From: Bacteroidales bacterium
Lineage (GTDB): Bacteria > Bacteroidota > Bacteroidia > Bacteroidales > UBA932
Reading direction: 5' to 3'
Length of the DNA: 49,351 nucleotides
NCBI GenBank assembly: GCA_016281015.1
Contig: JAEEHS010000024.1
Coordinates: 1-49,351, forward strand
Position 1 is the stretch's first letter. Every line of letters begins with the position of its first letter. The position numbers and the translations under genes were made by a program. This document shows positions 20,122-29,118 of this stretch, one piece after another. The notes below the pieces were generated by a model. That model was not told the DNA's origin. It saw only the letters and a list, made by a program, of their open reading frames with translations, and searched no databases.

Positions 20122-23100
20122 AAAAGTTTTTCTTAACCATCATGGCGCTTTCCGCCCTGCTGCTTGCAGCCTGTAAGCAGGAAAGCGTTCCCGCCAAACC
20201 CGACGAGGGGGAGAAACCCGAGACCCCTGTCGACCCCAACGCCCCCGGTATCCGTACGGCAGACGACTTCCTTGCCTTCGCCGCTGCCGTCAACGCGGGC
20301 GAGTCCACTGCCAAGTGGGAAAATGAAGAAGGCTGGGTGACCCTTCTCGCCGACATCGACTTCTCCGGTGTGGCGGATTTCGAGCCCGTGGGACATACGA
20401 CCGCCCCCTGGGGGTCCAGCTATGTTCCGGAAGTGACGGAGGGACATCCGTTCACCGGTAAATTCGATGGCAAAGCCCATCACATCAAGAACCTCAAGCT
20501 GAGCTGCGCCGAGACCGTGGCCGGGAAGCATTTCGGCATCTTCGGCTACCTGGCTCCCGGGGCAATCGTGCAGAATTTTGTCATCGAGGAGAGCTGCTCG
20601 CTGGAGGTTACTGCCTCCGTTTCGCTGAGTGCCGGTGTCGTGGCGGGCGTGGTGTATGACGCGGAGGTCCGCGATGTGACCTCGTATGCCCCCATGACTT
20701 ACAAAGGCGGTGCGACGGGTGCGCTGCACATGGCGATGATCGGCGGCCTGTATGCCAAGGAAGCGGGTTGTACCCTTGACAGCGTTCACAATTACGGCAA
20801 GATGGTCGTGGAGAACAAGGCCAACCTGAATGCCAATGCGACCTCCATCCACTGCGCCGGTATCGCCGGCTTTGCCAATGCTCCGACCGGAAACTCCAAG
20901 CGGAACCGCATTGCCGAGTGTAACAATTACGGGGACATGGAATCCCAGGCTGGCCGTCAGGCCGGTATTCTCGCCGCGGCCAATTCCTGTACGGACATCC
21001 AGAACTGCGAGAACCGCGGCAACCAGACGAATACCATGGACAAGAACGATGGTACCCGTCTTGGCAATATCTGCTGCTTCACGACGAACAATTCCTCGAT
21101 TACCGGCTGCAAGAATTACGGAAACCTGATTTCAACGACCGGCGGCCGGGTCGGAGGCATCGTCTCCCTGCCGAATGCCGGCGTTTATGAGAACAACGAA
21201 AACTACGGTGAGATTGTCTCCGACAGCCAGTACCGCGGCGTGTTCTTCGGCTATGTGACCCAGGCCGCGGCCTGGAAAGGCGGGAAGGCTTCCGGCAAAG
21301 TTGGAGCATACAACAGCGGCAGCTACCAGTATGACCTTTATCCCGAGTCCGACAAGGTCAAGTACCTCGGCAAGGACGGCTCTTCCGGCAAAGCGACCTA
21401 TACGGATGTCGTTATCGATATCGCTACCGGGGAAACGCCTGTCAATCCGGACTCGGACATCGATGTCCAGGCTGCCTTCCGTATCTTCTTCATCGGCAAT
21501 TCCTTTACCAAGGATGCGGTCGAACATCTGCCCGGCATCCTGGCCGCCGCGGGACTCCGTGACATTCAGATGGTCCACATGTACTATGGCGGAAGGACCA
21601 TCCCCGAGTACAACGACGGCTGGAGCACGCGCAAGGATTATCAATGCTACGTTTGCAATCCCGGCCAGACCAGTTGGACGAATATTACTGGCAAGTCACT
21701 GGCCACTGTGGCCGCGACCGGAAAGTGGGACGTCGTCACCATCCAGGAACATACCGGCAGGCAGCTGGCATGGGGATGGACCGCGGCCGAAAAGACGGCC
21801 GTCCAAGGCCTTGTGGACAAGGTGAAGGCCGCTCAGGCAGCAGGCGGCGGCAACCCCTATCTGTACTACATCCTTTCACAGGCTTATCATAATCTGTCGA
21901 AAGCGGAGAATGTCACCAAGCCTTTCGCCACGACCGATGAGATGTGGCCTGTCATCGCGGCCCAAGGCAAGAAGGCCGTGGAAGAATGCGGCTTCGACGG
22001 AGTCATCTCCACGGGCGCCATGCTCCAGAACCTCCGGACTTCCGGACTGAACAATGAACTCGGCCTGACCCGGGACGGTTATCACATGGACTACGGCATC
22101 GCCCGCTACGGCGCTTCCTGCACGGTCTTCGAAACCGTCATCGGTCCCTTCAACGGCAATGTCAAGCTGGACGGAAATTCCTACCGTACTTCCGGTGATT
22201 CCGAAGGAACGACGGCCATTACGGACAAGCGCGCCCCGATCGCGCTGAAAGCCGCACGCTATGCTATCGAAAAACCTTATGAAGTGACCGACATGAAGGG
22301 TGAAGGGGGAGATGCCGGGGACGATCCGGAAGTGACACCGGACAACATTACGATTTCGTCGGCTGCGGATCTTGTCGCCTTCGCCCAGCGCGTCAACAAA
22401 GATGACAAGGCGGCCGTCATGGCGACGGTCACCCTCGCCTCGGATATCGACTGCTCGTCCATTACCGAGTGGGTTCCGATCGGCAACTGCACGATCTCTA
22501 CATGGGCCCACAATAACGCTGTCACCTCCGGTGTCCTATTCAAAGGTACCTTCGACGGAGGCAACCACAGCATCAAGAATCTCAAGCTGAGTTTTGCTCC
22601 TTCAGCCGGAAACGGCGCCTGGGGCCTTTTCGGCGGCATCGGCCAGGGAGCCGTGGTGAAGAACCTCGTCTTTGACGCTTCCTGCTCGCTCCAGATCGAA
22701 ACGGACAAGGCCGGGGTCTTCGGCATGCTGGCAGGACTGGTGATTGACGCCGACGTGGACAACGTCACCTCTTATGCGACTCTCTCCGGCGGCGGAACTT
22801 CTTCGCTGGCCAACAATGCAGCGGGAGGTCGTGTCGCAGTCGGCGGCATTGTCGGCTGGGCCCATGCAGCGGCGAAGGATATCAAACTCTGTAATCTCAA
22901 GAATGCCGGAGCCATCGGCACGGAAACCGCACGCTTCAGCCGGGGCGGAAATGGAGGCAACGGCGCCAACGGCTTCATGCTCGGCGGGGTGGTAGGATTT
23001 TCGTCCAATACCAACAACACCAAGGTGCAGACCCTTGAGAATCTTGTCAATGAGGCCGACATCTACACCGATGCCGGGCGCTGCTCCGGAATCGTATCTT

Positions 23101-23582
23101 CTGCCAACCGTTATACCCTCTTGAAAAATTGCACCAACAGCGGTGATGTCCATTACGCGGGGAGCGGCGCATTCCGGCCTGGCAACATCACCTGTATCGC
23201 AGGTGAGGGAACCGTACTTGACGGCTGTGTCAATACCGGCGATCTTATCGCTCCCCAGAGCGCATCGGCTGCCGGCGTCATCTGTCTGCTGAATGCCGCC
23301 AAGATCAAGATCACTGACTGTAAGAGCCTTGGTGCGACGATTGTCTGCACCGGCATCGACACGGCGACGGGCAAGGTGACCTATGCCGGCGCCCTTTACG
23401 GCAGCGTGGCATCCGGTGCCCAGGGAGATGCCGTCTTCTCCGGCTGCTCTGTCAGCGGTAAGGTCGGCAGCTCCCTTGACAATCTTCTCACCCTCACGGC
23501 GGAGAATTACTTCCCGTATGTCGGACAGGCCAACGCTAACTGTACAAGCCTCAATCAAACCAATATCACTTTTGCGGAATAA
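20118..23582 (+). CDS. Lipoprotein with an SGNH/DUF4886 hydrolase domain between two GLUG-repeat regions
   Basis: The 1,154-residue lipoprotein (LLAAC, Cys19) has a first GLUG region at about residues 35-435 (GIRTADDFLAFAAAVNAG, LLADIDFSGV). A DUF4886/SGNH-like hydrolase follows at about 450-720: RIFFIGNSFT (block I Ser), MYYGGRTI, VTIQEHTGRQ and RDGYHMDYG (Asp and His). A second GLUG region covers about 740-1150 (ISSAADLVAFAQRVN, LASDIDCSSITEW). SGNH enzymes cleave esters of acyl groups; an esterase removing acyl decorations is the natural guess, but the substrate is unknown. The start overlaps the EEP gene by four bases. Its C-terminus is nearly duplicated in the protein at 17144. Confidence 0.82.
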   Translation: MKKFFLTIMALSALLLAACKQESVPAKPDEGEKPETPVDPNAPGIRTADDFLAFAAAVNAGESTAKWENEEGWVTLLADIDFSGVADFEPVGHTTAPWGSSYVPEVTEGHPFTGKFDGKAHHIKNLKLSCAETVAGKHFGIFGYLAPGAIVQNFVIEESCSLEVTASVSLSAGVVAGVVYDAEVRDVTSYAPMTYKGGATGALHMAMIGGLYAKEAGCTLDSVHNYGKMVVENKANLNANATSIHCAGIAGFANAPTGNSKRNRIAECNNYGDMESQAGRQAGILAAANSCTDIQNCENRGNQTNTMDKNDGTRLGNICCFTTNNSSITGCKNYGNLISTTGGRVGGIVSLPNAGVYENNENYGEIVSDSQYRGVFFGYVTQAAAWKGGKASGKVGAYNSGSYQYDLYPESDKVKYLGKDGSSGKATYTDVVIDIATGETPVNPDSDIDVQAAFRIFFIGNSFTKDAVEHLPGILAAAGLRDIQMVHMYYGGRTIPEYNDGWSTRKDYQCYVCNPGQTSWTNITGKSLATVAATGKWDVVTIQEHTGRQLAWGWTAAEKTAVQGLVDKVKAAQAAGGGNPYLYYILSQAYHNLSKAENVTKPFATTDEMWPVIAAQGKKAVEECGFDGVISTGAMLQNLRTSGLNNELGLTRDGYHMDYGIARYGASCTVFETVIGPFNGNVKLDGNSYRTSGDSEGTTAITDKRAPIALKAARYAIEKPYEVTDMKGEGGDAGDDPEVTPDNITISSAADLVAFAQRVNKDDKAAVMATVTLASDIDCSSITEWVPIGNCTISTWAHNNAVTSGVLFKGTFDGGNHSIKNLKLSFAPSAGNGAWGLFGGIGQGAVVKNLVFDASCSLQIETDKAGVFGMLAGLVIDADVDNVTSYATLSGGGTSSLANNAAGGRVAVGGIVGWAHAAAKDIKLCNLKNAGAIGTETARFSRGGNGGNGANGFMLGGVVGFSSNTNNTKVQTLENLVNEADIYTDAGRCSGIVSSANRYTLLKNCTNSGDVHYAGSGAFRPGNITCIAGEGTVLDGCVNTGDLIAPQSASAAGVICLLNAAKIKITDCKSLGATIVCTGIDTATGKVTYAGALYGSVASGAQGDAVFSGCSVSGKVGSSLDNLLTLTAENYFPYVGQANANCTSLNQTNITFAE

Positions 23583-23623
23583 TGAAAATGATTTGATACT
23601 TAAACTATTTAACTATTTAAACT

Positions 23624-23749
23624 ATGGAATATATTACACCCTTGTCCCGGGTACGGGACATCCGCATGGAAGTATCGTTCCTTGCGTCACAGTTAACGGA
23701 TTTTCCGGAGGAGGACCTCTTCATCGAGGGCGACGGTAATAACAACTAA
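23624..23749 (+). CDS. Small 41-residue ORF of unknown function
   Basis: A 41-codon frame begins MEYITPLSRVRDIRMEVSFL and ends in an acidic, Asn-rich tail (PEEDLFIEGDGNNN). It has no signal peptide or transmembrane segment. It fills the largest gap inside the late part of the operon, with an AT-rich leader of 41 bases before it and 13 bases to the next lipoprotein gene. I recall similar short peptides beside lipoprotein and fimbrillin genes in Bacteroidales, but cannot name a family. The orderly placement favours a real gene; a chance ORF remains possible. Confidence 0.55.
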   Translation: MEYITPLSRVRDIRMEVSFLASQLTDFPEEDLFIEGDGNNN

Positions 23750-23762
23750 ATCGGCTTGCGTT

Positions 23763-26330
23763 ATGAATCAGAACATTTTGAAAGCCGCATTCGCGGTCGT
23801 AGCTGTTGCTGCAATGACATTCGCCTGCAACAAGCCCGAAGAATTACCCGACGAAGGGAAAATCACCATCAAGGCCGCCTTGCCGGAGAGCATTTCTTCC
23901 CGCGTGGAGGCCTCCATTCCGGCCAGCGGTACCGGCATGAGCTGGAAGTGGCAGGAAAGCGACAAGTTGACCGTCATCGGTTCGACGACAGAGACGTTTA
24001 CCATCAAGTCCGGTGCTTCCACCGCCTCGGCGGAATTTGAGGGCAATCCGGTCAATGGAAACTCCTTCACCATCCTTTATCCCGGCACCTGCGCAACGCT
24101 CTCCGAGGCGGAAGCCATCGATTGGGCGACGCAGAAGCAGGTGGGCAACAATTCCCCTGCACACCTCCAGTATGTCGCCGCGCTCCAGAACGTCGATGCG
24201 TATGACGAGTTCGCCTTCACGGCCGACTGGGCTGCCGCCCACGGCGGTACGCTCAAGCAGAGCGGTATCATCAAGCTGGATCTTACGCTCCCGGCCGCCG
24301 TTCCCGGCGTGTCCCACGTTAAAGTAGCCGCCCCGGGCGGAGTTTTCACGATTGAACTTGATTTGGAAAACGTGGAACTCGGCGCGGGTAATGTCCTCAA
24401 TGCCTATGCCGGCTTCCCCTGGAGCGACCTGGATATCCCGGCGGGAACGCCGATTACGATTAATGTGGATGCAACCGATGGCGGCGCGTGGACCAAGGTC
24501 TTCACCTTTACGGAAGCGGGCTCCCTCAAGAGCGGAGTTGTCAACAGAGTCCAGCTCAACGCTTCCAACTGGACGGTGGCCGAGCAAGGAGCCGGAACGG
24601 AGGCGGATCCCTACATCATTCGGACGGTAGACCAGTTCAAGGCCTTAGGCAGCAAGCTCGTCGCGGGCGAAACCCGGTGGTTCAAGCTGGCGGCTGACAT
24701 CGATCTCAGTGCTGAGACCACCTGGACTCAGTTGCATCCCTCCGCAGACACCCAGCGTTTTGTCTTTGACGGACAGAACCATACCGTCAGGAACCTGACG
24801 ACATCGTTGAGTTCCGGATACCCTTCCATCTTCGGGGCCATCAACGGTACGGTCAAGAATCTGAATATCGAGAATTGTTCTATAACCTATACCGGCACCG
24901 GTGGCGGACCGCTGGGTATTCTGGCAGGCTGGGCCGGCGTCAGCAATGCATCCTACGATGCAACGATTGATAATGTCCATGCCAAGAACTGCACGGTTAC
25001 AAGCGAGAGTCCCGCCAATCCAGTCGGAGGCCTTGTCGGACGCGCCCATAACGCAACATTCATAAACTGCTCGTTCGACGGAACGGTGCAGCGCACCGCG
25101 ACCAACGCCAGTGGCTACAAGTACGTCGGAGGTTTGGTCGGATCTGATGAATGGGCCGGCGAATACATCACTACCTTCAAGAACTGCAGCACATCCGGAA
25201 CCCTGACGTCCAAGAGCGGCAACTCTACCGCCGGCATCCTGGGCGGCACCAATGCCGGAGCCTATATCAAGATGGAGGATTGCAGCTCGACTATGACTAT
25301 TACCACCGCAGGTACCGTAACAGGCGGTATACAAGGTTATACCGGCGGCGGCATTTATACGAACTGCTCCTATGAGGGCACCATCACCAACACAGGCGTT
25401 ACCGGGAGTTCTTATGTGGGTGGTATCATTCCGTACCTGACGCATTGGGTCCACCTTTCAAAATGCCACACTGCAGGTGAGATTTCATCCCAGGGCGAAC
25501 GTGTGGGTGGCCTCATCGGCGACCTGAACCCGACTTCGGGCGACTCCGACGGCACGTCAATTACCGATTGCTACAGTACGATGAAGGTGACCGGAAAGGC
25601 CAAAGTGGGCGGTATCCTTGGGAACGCCGCGAACAATACCAATGGTGGAAAAAGAAAAATCACCCGCTGCTATGCAAGCGGAGACATCGCCGGAGGTGAC
25701 TGGACGGGCGGTCTCATCGGTTTCCTCCGTCATGGTGAGGTGGAGGACTGCGCCTTCTACGGCACTGTGAATGCAAGCGGCCAGCGTATCGGAGGATTCA
25801 TAGGGAATGCGGCCGGAGGCAACCTGACGGTGCGTCATTGCTTTACCGGGGCTTCAGTCAAGACTTCCTCACTTGGCGCCGGCGGTTTCATCGGTCTGGG
25901 TCAGGGGGCGAATACTGTAGAAGGAACGCACGCCGACATTGACCTGACGGTAGAGTATTGCATTGCCTGGGGAACCAGCGTGATTGCGGATTCAGGGGAA
26001 ACGAATCAGTGGGGCTCCGGCGCCTTTATCGGCTCAGTTGCAGGCGGAAGCACCCTCACCGATAACATCCGCAACCCGGCGATGACCGTCTCCTACAACT
26101 GCGCCAATACGGAGTGGCCTCTGGTTTATGACCAGGAAAATTCTACTCCGTCCCAGCCGCTCGTATACTACGACGGAGCGGCAGAGGCGCCCGCCACTTG
26201 CCAGGCACCTTATCACGGCAAGGCTGCCGCATCCGGCAAGACCGCCGCACAGGTCGCAGCCGATCTCGGTTTCTCGGCCACTGTCTGGGATCTCTCGGGT
26301 AATGTTCCGACATTGAAGAAAGCAGAATGA
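23763..26330 (+). CDS. Lipoprotein with fimbrillin-like N-terminus and long GLUG-repeat beta-helix
   Basis: The 855-residue lipoprotein (lipobox MTFAC, Cys22) begins with a fimbrillin-like region (about 35-270: ITIKAALPESISSRVEAS, WQESDKLTVIGS). It continues with GLUG-type repeats to the end (AADIDLSAETTW, GGLVGRAHNATFINCSFDGTV, GGIQGYTGGGIYTNCSYEGTI, GGLIGFLRHGEVEDCAFYGTV). The regular G-G-hydrophobic-G and N-C-x-x-x-G-x pattern suggests a right-handed beta-helix on the cell surface. No catalytic motif is visible. It follows the 41-codon ORF by 13 bases and overlaps the acid phosphatase start by four bases. Confidence 0.82.
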   Translation: MNQNILKAAFAVVAVAAMTFACNKPEELPDEGKITIKAALPESISSRVEASIPASGTGMSWKWQESDKLTVIGSTTETFTIKSGASTASAEFEGNPVNGNSFTILYPGTCATLSEAEAIDWATQKQVGNNSPAHLQYVAALQNVDAYDEFAFTADWAAAHGGTLKQSGIIKLDLTLPAAVPGVSHVKVAAPGGVFTIELDLENVELGAGNVLNAYAGFPWSDLDIPAGTPITINVDATDGGAWTKVFTFTEAGSLKSGVVNRVQLNASNWTVAEQGAGTEADPYIIRTVDQFKALGSKLVAGETRWFKLAADIDLSAETTWTQLHPSADTQRFVFDGQNHTVRNLTTSLSSGYPSIFGAINGTVKNLNIENCSITYTGTGGGPLGILAGWAGVSNASYDATIDNVHAKNCTVTSESPANPVGGLVGRAHNATFINCSFDGTVQRTATNASGYKYVGGLVGSDEWAGEYITTFKNCSTSGTLTSKSGNSTAGILGGTNAGAYIKMEDCSSTMTITTAGTVTGGIQGYTGGGIYTNCSYEGTITNTGVTGSSYVGGIIPYLTHWVHLSKCHTAGEISSQGERVGGLIGDLNPTSGDSDGTSITDCYSTMKVTGKAKVGGILGNAANNTNGGKRKITRCYASGDIAGGDWTGGLIGFLRHGEVEDCAFYGTVNASGQRIGGFIGNAAGGNLTVRHCFTGASVKTSSLGAGGFIGLGQGANTVEGTHADIDLTVEYCIAWGTSVIADSGETNQWGSGAFIGSVAGGSTLTDNIRNPAMTVSYNCANTEWPLVYDQENSTPSQPLVYYDGAAEAPATCQAPYHGKAAASGKTAAQVAADLGFSATVWDLSGNVPTLKKAE

Positions 26331-27592
26331 TTCGGAAAACGTTTTTAAGCTTATTGGTGGGGATGGTACTTTTTGCCATCCCCGCTTTTTCCCAGGGCGT
26401 GCGGGAACAGGTCCTGGAGGACCTCGACCGGGCCGGGGGCGTGTACTACATGTATCCCTTCCATGCCCATCAGGTAACGCCGCCCCCGAGCGGTTACAAG
26501 ACGGTCTACCTCAGCCATTATGGCCGTCACGGGGCCCGCTACCTACTGAACGATACCCAGTATGAACGCAGCCTGGGCGTACTCCGTTCCGCCCATGAGG
26601 CCGGAAAACTGACCGGGACAGGGGAGCGGCTCTATCAGGAGGCCTCGGCCTATTTCGAGGAAACCTGCCGCTACAACGCCGGCAGCCTGACGCCGCTCGG
26701 ATGGGAGCAGCACGCGCGCATTGCCCAGGAAATCTACCGGGACAACCGATCCTTTTTCCGGCAGCGGCCTGCGATTACAGCCCTCGCTACGCAGGTGCCC
26801 CGCTGTATCGTCTCGATGGCCGCCTTCTGCCAGGGACTGGTCCAGGCAGACCCGAAGCTCAGCATTTACGGCGCGGCAACGCCCGCCGATCTCGACGAGC
26901 TGAACCCCCATGCCGGGGAGAATCCCTACCGCGTGGCCCCTCCGATGGAAGAAGGACGCTACAAGCGGACCGATCCCTGGGGAACGAAACTCGCCGGTTT
27001 CATCGACCAGCGCATCGACCACCGGGGCATCTGCGCGCGGATCTTCACCGATCCCGACTTTCCGAAGCCCTTCCGGGGAACCCGGGCCTTCGTGACGGAC
27101 CTCTACGACCTGGTGTTCAACATGCCGTGTACACCCACGGAGCGCAGCCTGATGGACTTTTTCACCCCAGAAGAGTGCTATTCCCTCTGGGAAGTGAACA
27201 ATTACATCCATTATATGGAAGCGGCCCCGCCGGCGACGATGCGGGACCTGCCGGCCCTGAAAAATCTGGTTGCCGATGCCGACCGGGCCCTTTCGGCGGG
27301 GGAACCGGCGGTGCGCCTGCGTTTCGGCCACGACACCGTGTTCCTTTTCCTGGTTTCAGCCCTTGGCGCGGACGGATTTGAAAAGGTCCCCGATTCCGCA
27401 GACGGCATATCGGAGACCTGGTATAATTTCCGCGCGCCGATGGCTGCGACCATGTATCTTCTTTTCGCAAGGAACCCACGCGGTCACGTCCTCGTGAAGC
27501 TTGTCGTCAATGACGACGAAGCCCGCCTGCCGCTGAGCGGAGACGGGCCCTGGTACGACTGGGAGGAACTGAAAGCTATTCTTCCGGTTTGA
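26327..27592 (+). CDS. Periplasmic histidine acid phosphatase
   Basis: The 421-residue product has a cleavable signal peptide (MIRKTFLSLLVGMVLFAIPA, cut near residue 22) and no lipobox. It carries the RHGAR motif (residues 67-71, nucleophile His68) and a late GHDT motif (His335, Asp336), the proton-donor signature of the histidine acid phosphatase branch that includes phytases. It should release phosphate from phosphomonoesters such as inositol phosphates or sugar phosphates in the periplasm. As the last gene of the locus, overlapping its neighbour by four bases, it could finish the work of the phosphodiesterases upstream. It ends in a 17-base convergent overlap with yebC. Confidence 0.88.
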   Translation: MIRKTFLSLLVGMVLFAIPAFSQGVREQVLEDLDRAGGVYYMYPFHAHQVTPPPSGYKTVYLSHYGRHGARYLLNDTQYERSLGVLRSAHEAGKLTGTGERLYQEASAYFEETCRYNAGSLTPLGWEQHARIAQEIYRDNRSFFRQRPAITALATQVPRCIVSMAAFCQGLVQADPKLSIYGAATPADLDELNPHAGENPYRVAPPMEEGRYKRTDPWGTKLAGFIDQRIDHRGICARIFTDPDFPKPFRGTRAFVTDLYDLVFNMPCTPTERSLMDFFTPEECYSLWEVNNYIHYMEAAPPATMRDLPALKNLVADADRALSAGEPAVRLRFGHDTVFLFLVSALGADGFEKVPDSADGISETWYNFRAPMAATMYLLFARNPRGHVLVKLVVNDDEARLPLSGDGPWYDWEELKAILPV

Positions 27593-28331
27593 GGGTCGTG
27601 TAGACGTTCGTGACGTCTTCGTCATCTTCGAGCATCCCGGTCAGTTTGTCCAGTGTGGCACGCTGTTCCGGGGTGACTTCTTTCAGGTCCACATTCGGAA
27701 TCTGCTCGAAGCCGCCGGAGATGAGCTCATAGCCGGCTTCCTCGATGTACTTCTGGATCTGGCCGTAGGCGGTGTAGTCGCCATAGATGGCGATTTCCAC
27801 CGTCACGTTCTCGTCCTCGTCCTCGACTTCCTGCTTGAAGACCTCTTCGGCGCCGTAGTCGATCAGTTCGAGCTCCAGTTCATCGATGTCGATGGGTTTG
27901 GCGGGATCCTCCTTGATGCGGAAAACGCACTTGTGGTCGAACATGAACGCGACCGAGCCGCTGGTCTGCAGGCTGCCGCCGCACTTGGTGAAGTAGCTGC
28001 GGACGTTCGCGACCGTACGGGTGTTGTTGTCCGTGGCGGCTTCCACGAGGTAGGCGATGCCGAAGGGACCGAAGCCCTCGTAGATGATCTCCTTGAAGTC
28101 ACCGGTCTTGGCCTCGGTGGCCTTCTTGATGGCGCGCTCGATGTTCTCTTTCGGCATCTGTTCGGCCTTGGCCTCGGCGATGAGGGCGCGAAGACGCGGG
28201 TTTCCCGTCACTTCGGCGCCGCCCTGCTTGACCGCGATGGTGATTTCCTTGCCCAGCTTGGTAAAGGTCTTGGCCATGTGGCCCCAGCGCTTCATCTTGC
28301 GCTCTTTGCGGAATTCAAATGCGCGTCCCAT
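27576..28331 (-). CDS. yebC: YebC/PmpR family protein
   Basis: The 251-residue product has the family's N-terminus (MGRAFEFRKERKMKRWGHMA, TKLGKEITIAVKQGG) and the core motifs YEGFGPFGIAYLVEAATDNNTRT and CGGSLQTSGSVAFMF. Members were annotated as transcriptional regulators; recent work links the family to helping ribosomes through difficult sequences. It is cytoplasmic. The ATG overlaps the stop of the upstream TPR gene by one base, so the two form an operon. Its 3' end overlaps that of the acid phosphatase gene on the other strand by 17 bases. Confidence 0.93.
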   Translation of the reverse strand: MGRAFEFRKERKMKRWGHMAKTFTKLGKEITIAVKQGGAEVTGNPRLRALIAEAKAEQMPKENIERAIKKATEAKTGDFKEIIYEGFGPFGIAYLVEAATDNNTRTVANVRSYFTKCGGSLQTSGSVAFMFDHKCVFRIKEDPAKPIDIDELELELIDYGAEEVFKQEVEDEDENVTVEIAIYGDYTAYGQIQKYIEEAGYELISGGFEQIPNVDLKEVTPEQRATLDKLTGMLEDDEDVTNVYTTLKPEE

Positions 28332-29011
28332 TACTCAGCGGCGTTTTCGATTTTGGAAATGTATTTGTCGATATCCATGGCCTCGGGAGCCTGGGGATAC
28401 TGGTCCTTGACTCTCTTGTAGCAGGCGAGGGCCTTGTCCGTCTGGCCGAGGGACTCGGCGGCGATGCCTGCTTTCAGGAGATAGGCAGCGGCGAAAGGAT
28501 TGTCAGCCGTCTTGGCCGCCTTTTCGAACCAGTCAAGGGCCGTCTCGGCCTCGCCGAGTCCGACATAGGCGTCACCGATGCAGGCCTGGGCGCGGGAGAG
28601 GAGAATCTTGTCCTTTCCGTCATACTTCTTCAGGTAGGAGATGGCGTCCTCGAAAGCGCCCGTCTGGAGAGAGGCGATACCGGCATAGAGATAGACCGAG
28701 GCGCCGCCCTTCTTGCCGTACTGGTCGATGATGTCCTTGAAACCGAGGTCGTTGCCGTCTCCATCCAAGGCGAGCTGGTATTCACCGCTCTGGAACCACT
28801 GCTCGGCGTGGATCATCTCCTTTTCGGCTTCGGCCCGCTTGGGCTGGAGGTAGAAACGGGAATAGGCGAGGGCAGCGATGGCGATCAGAAGGACCGCCGT
28901 GACGCATCCGTAAATCAGTTTGGAGTTCTCCTTGAAGAACTGGTCCGTCTTGGAAACAGCCTCAGCGACATTCTGCTGACGCACTTCCTCTTCTGTGGTT
29001 TTCTTTGCCAT
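28331..29011 (-). CDS. Membrane-anchored TPR protein (YfgM-like)
   Basis: The 226-residue product has a short cytoplasmic N-terminus, one membrane helix at about residues 34-51 (IYGCVTAVLLIAIAALAY) and TPR repeats facing the periplasm (GASVYLYAGIASLQTG, ILLSRAQACIGDAYVGLGE, PFAAAYLLKAGIAAESLGQ). The layout matches the YfgM/UPF0070-like group, linked to the Sec translocon and periplasmic chaperones. It is the first gene of the yebC operon and is divergent from recF. The role is inferred from architecture only. Confidence 0.8.
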   Translation of the reverse strand: MAKKTTEEEVRQQNVAEAVSKTDQFFKENSKLIYGCVTAVLLIAIAALAYSRFYLQPKRAEAEKEMIHAEQWFQSGEYQLALDGDGNDLGFKDIIDQYGKKGGASVYLYAGIASLQTGAFEDAISYLKKYDGKDKILLSRAQACIGDAYVGLGEAETALDWFEKAAKTADNPFAAAYLLKAGIAAESLGQTDKALACYKRVKDQYPQAPEAMDIDKYISKIENAAE

Positions 29012-29070
29012 ATAAAATCTAATTTATTATTATTCGGTCCATGTAGTGCCCCTCCGGGCATAACAGTCTG

Positions 29071-29078
29071 CAAAAATA
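29071..29078 (-). promoter_or_regulatory. Candidate -7 box for the TPR-yebC operon
   Basis: The minus strand reads TATTTTTG, matching TAnnTTTG, about 60 bases upstream of the TPR gene. It lies beside the recF promoter, so the two divergent promoters overlap. Confidence 0.4.
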
Positions 29079-29090
29079 GTAAAAAAATAC

Positions 29091-29098
29091 TATATTTG
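29091..29098 (+). promoter_or_regulatory. -7 box for recF
   Basis: TATATTTG matches the Bacteroidales -7 consensus and lies 20 bases before the recF ATG. The upstream position for TTTG reads TCTG (29067-29070), 20 bases away. Confidence 0.5.
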
Positions 29099-29118
29099 CA
29101 ATCCAGACAGACAAAGCC

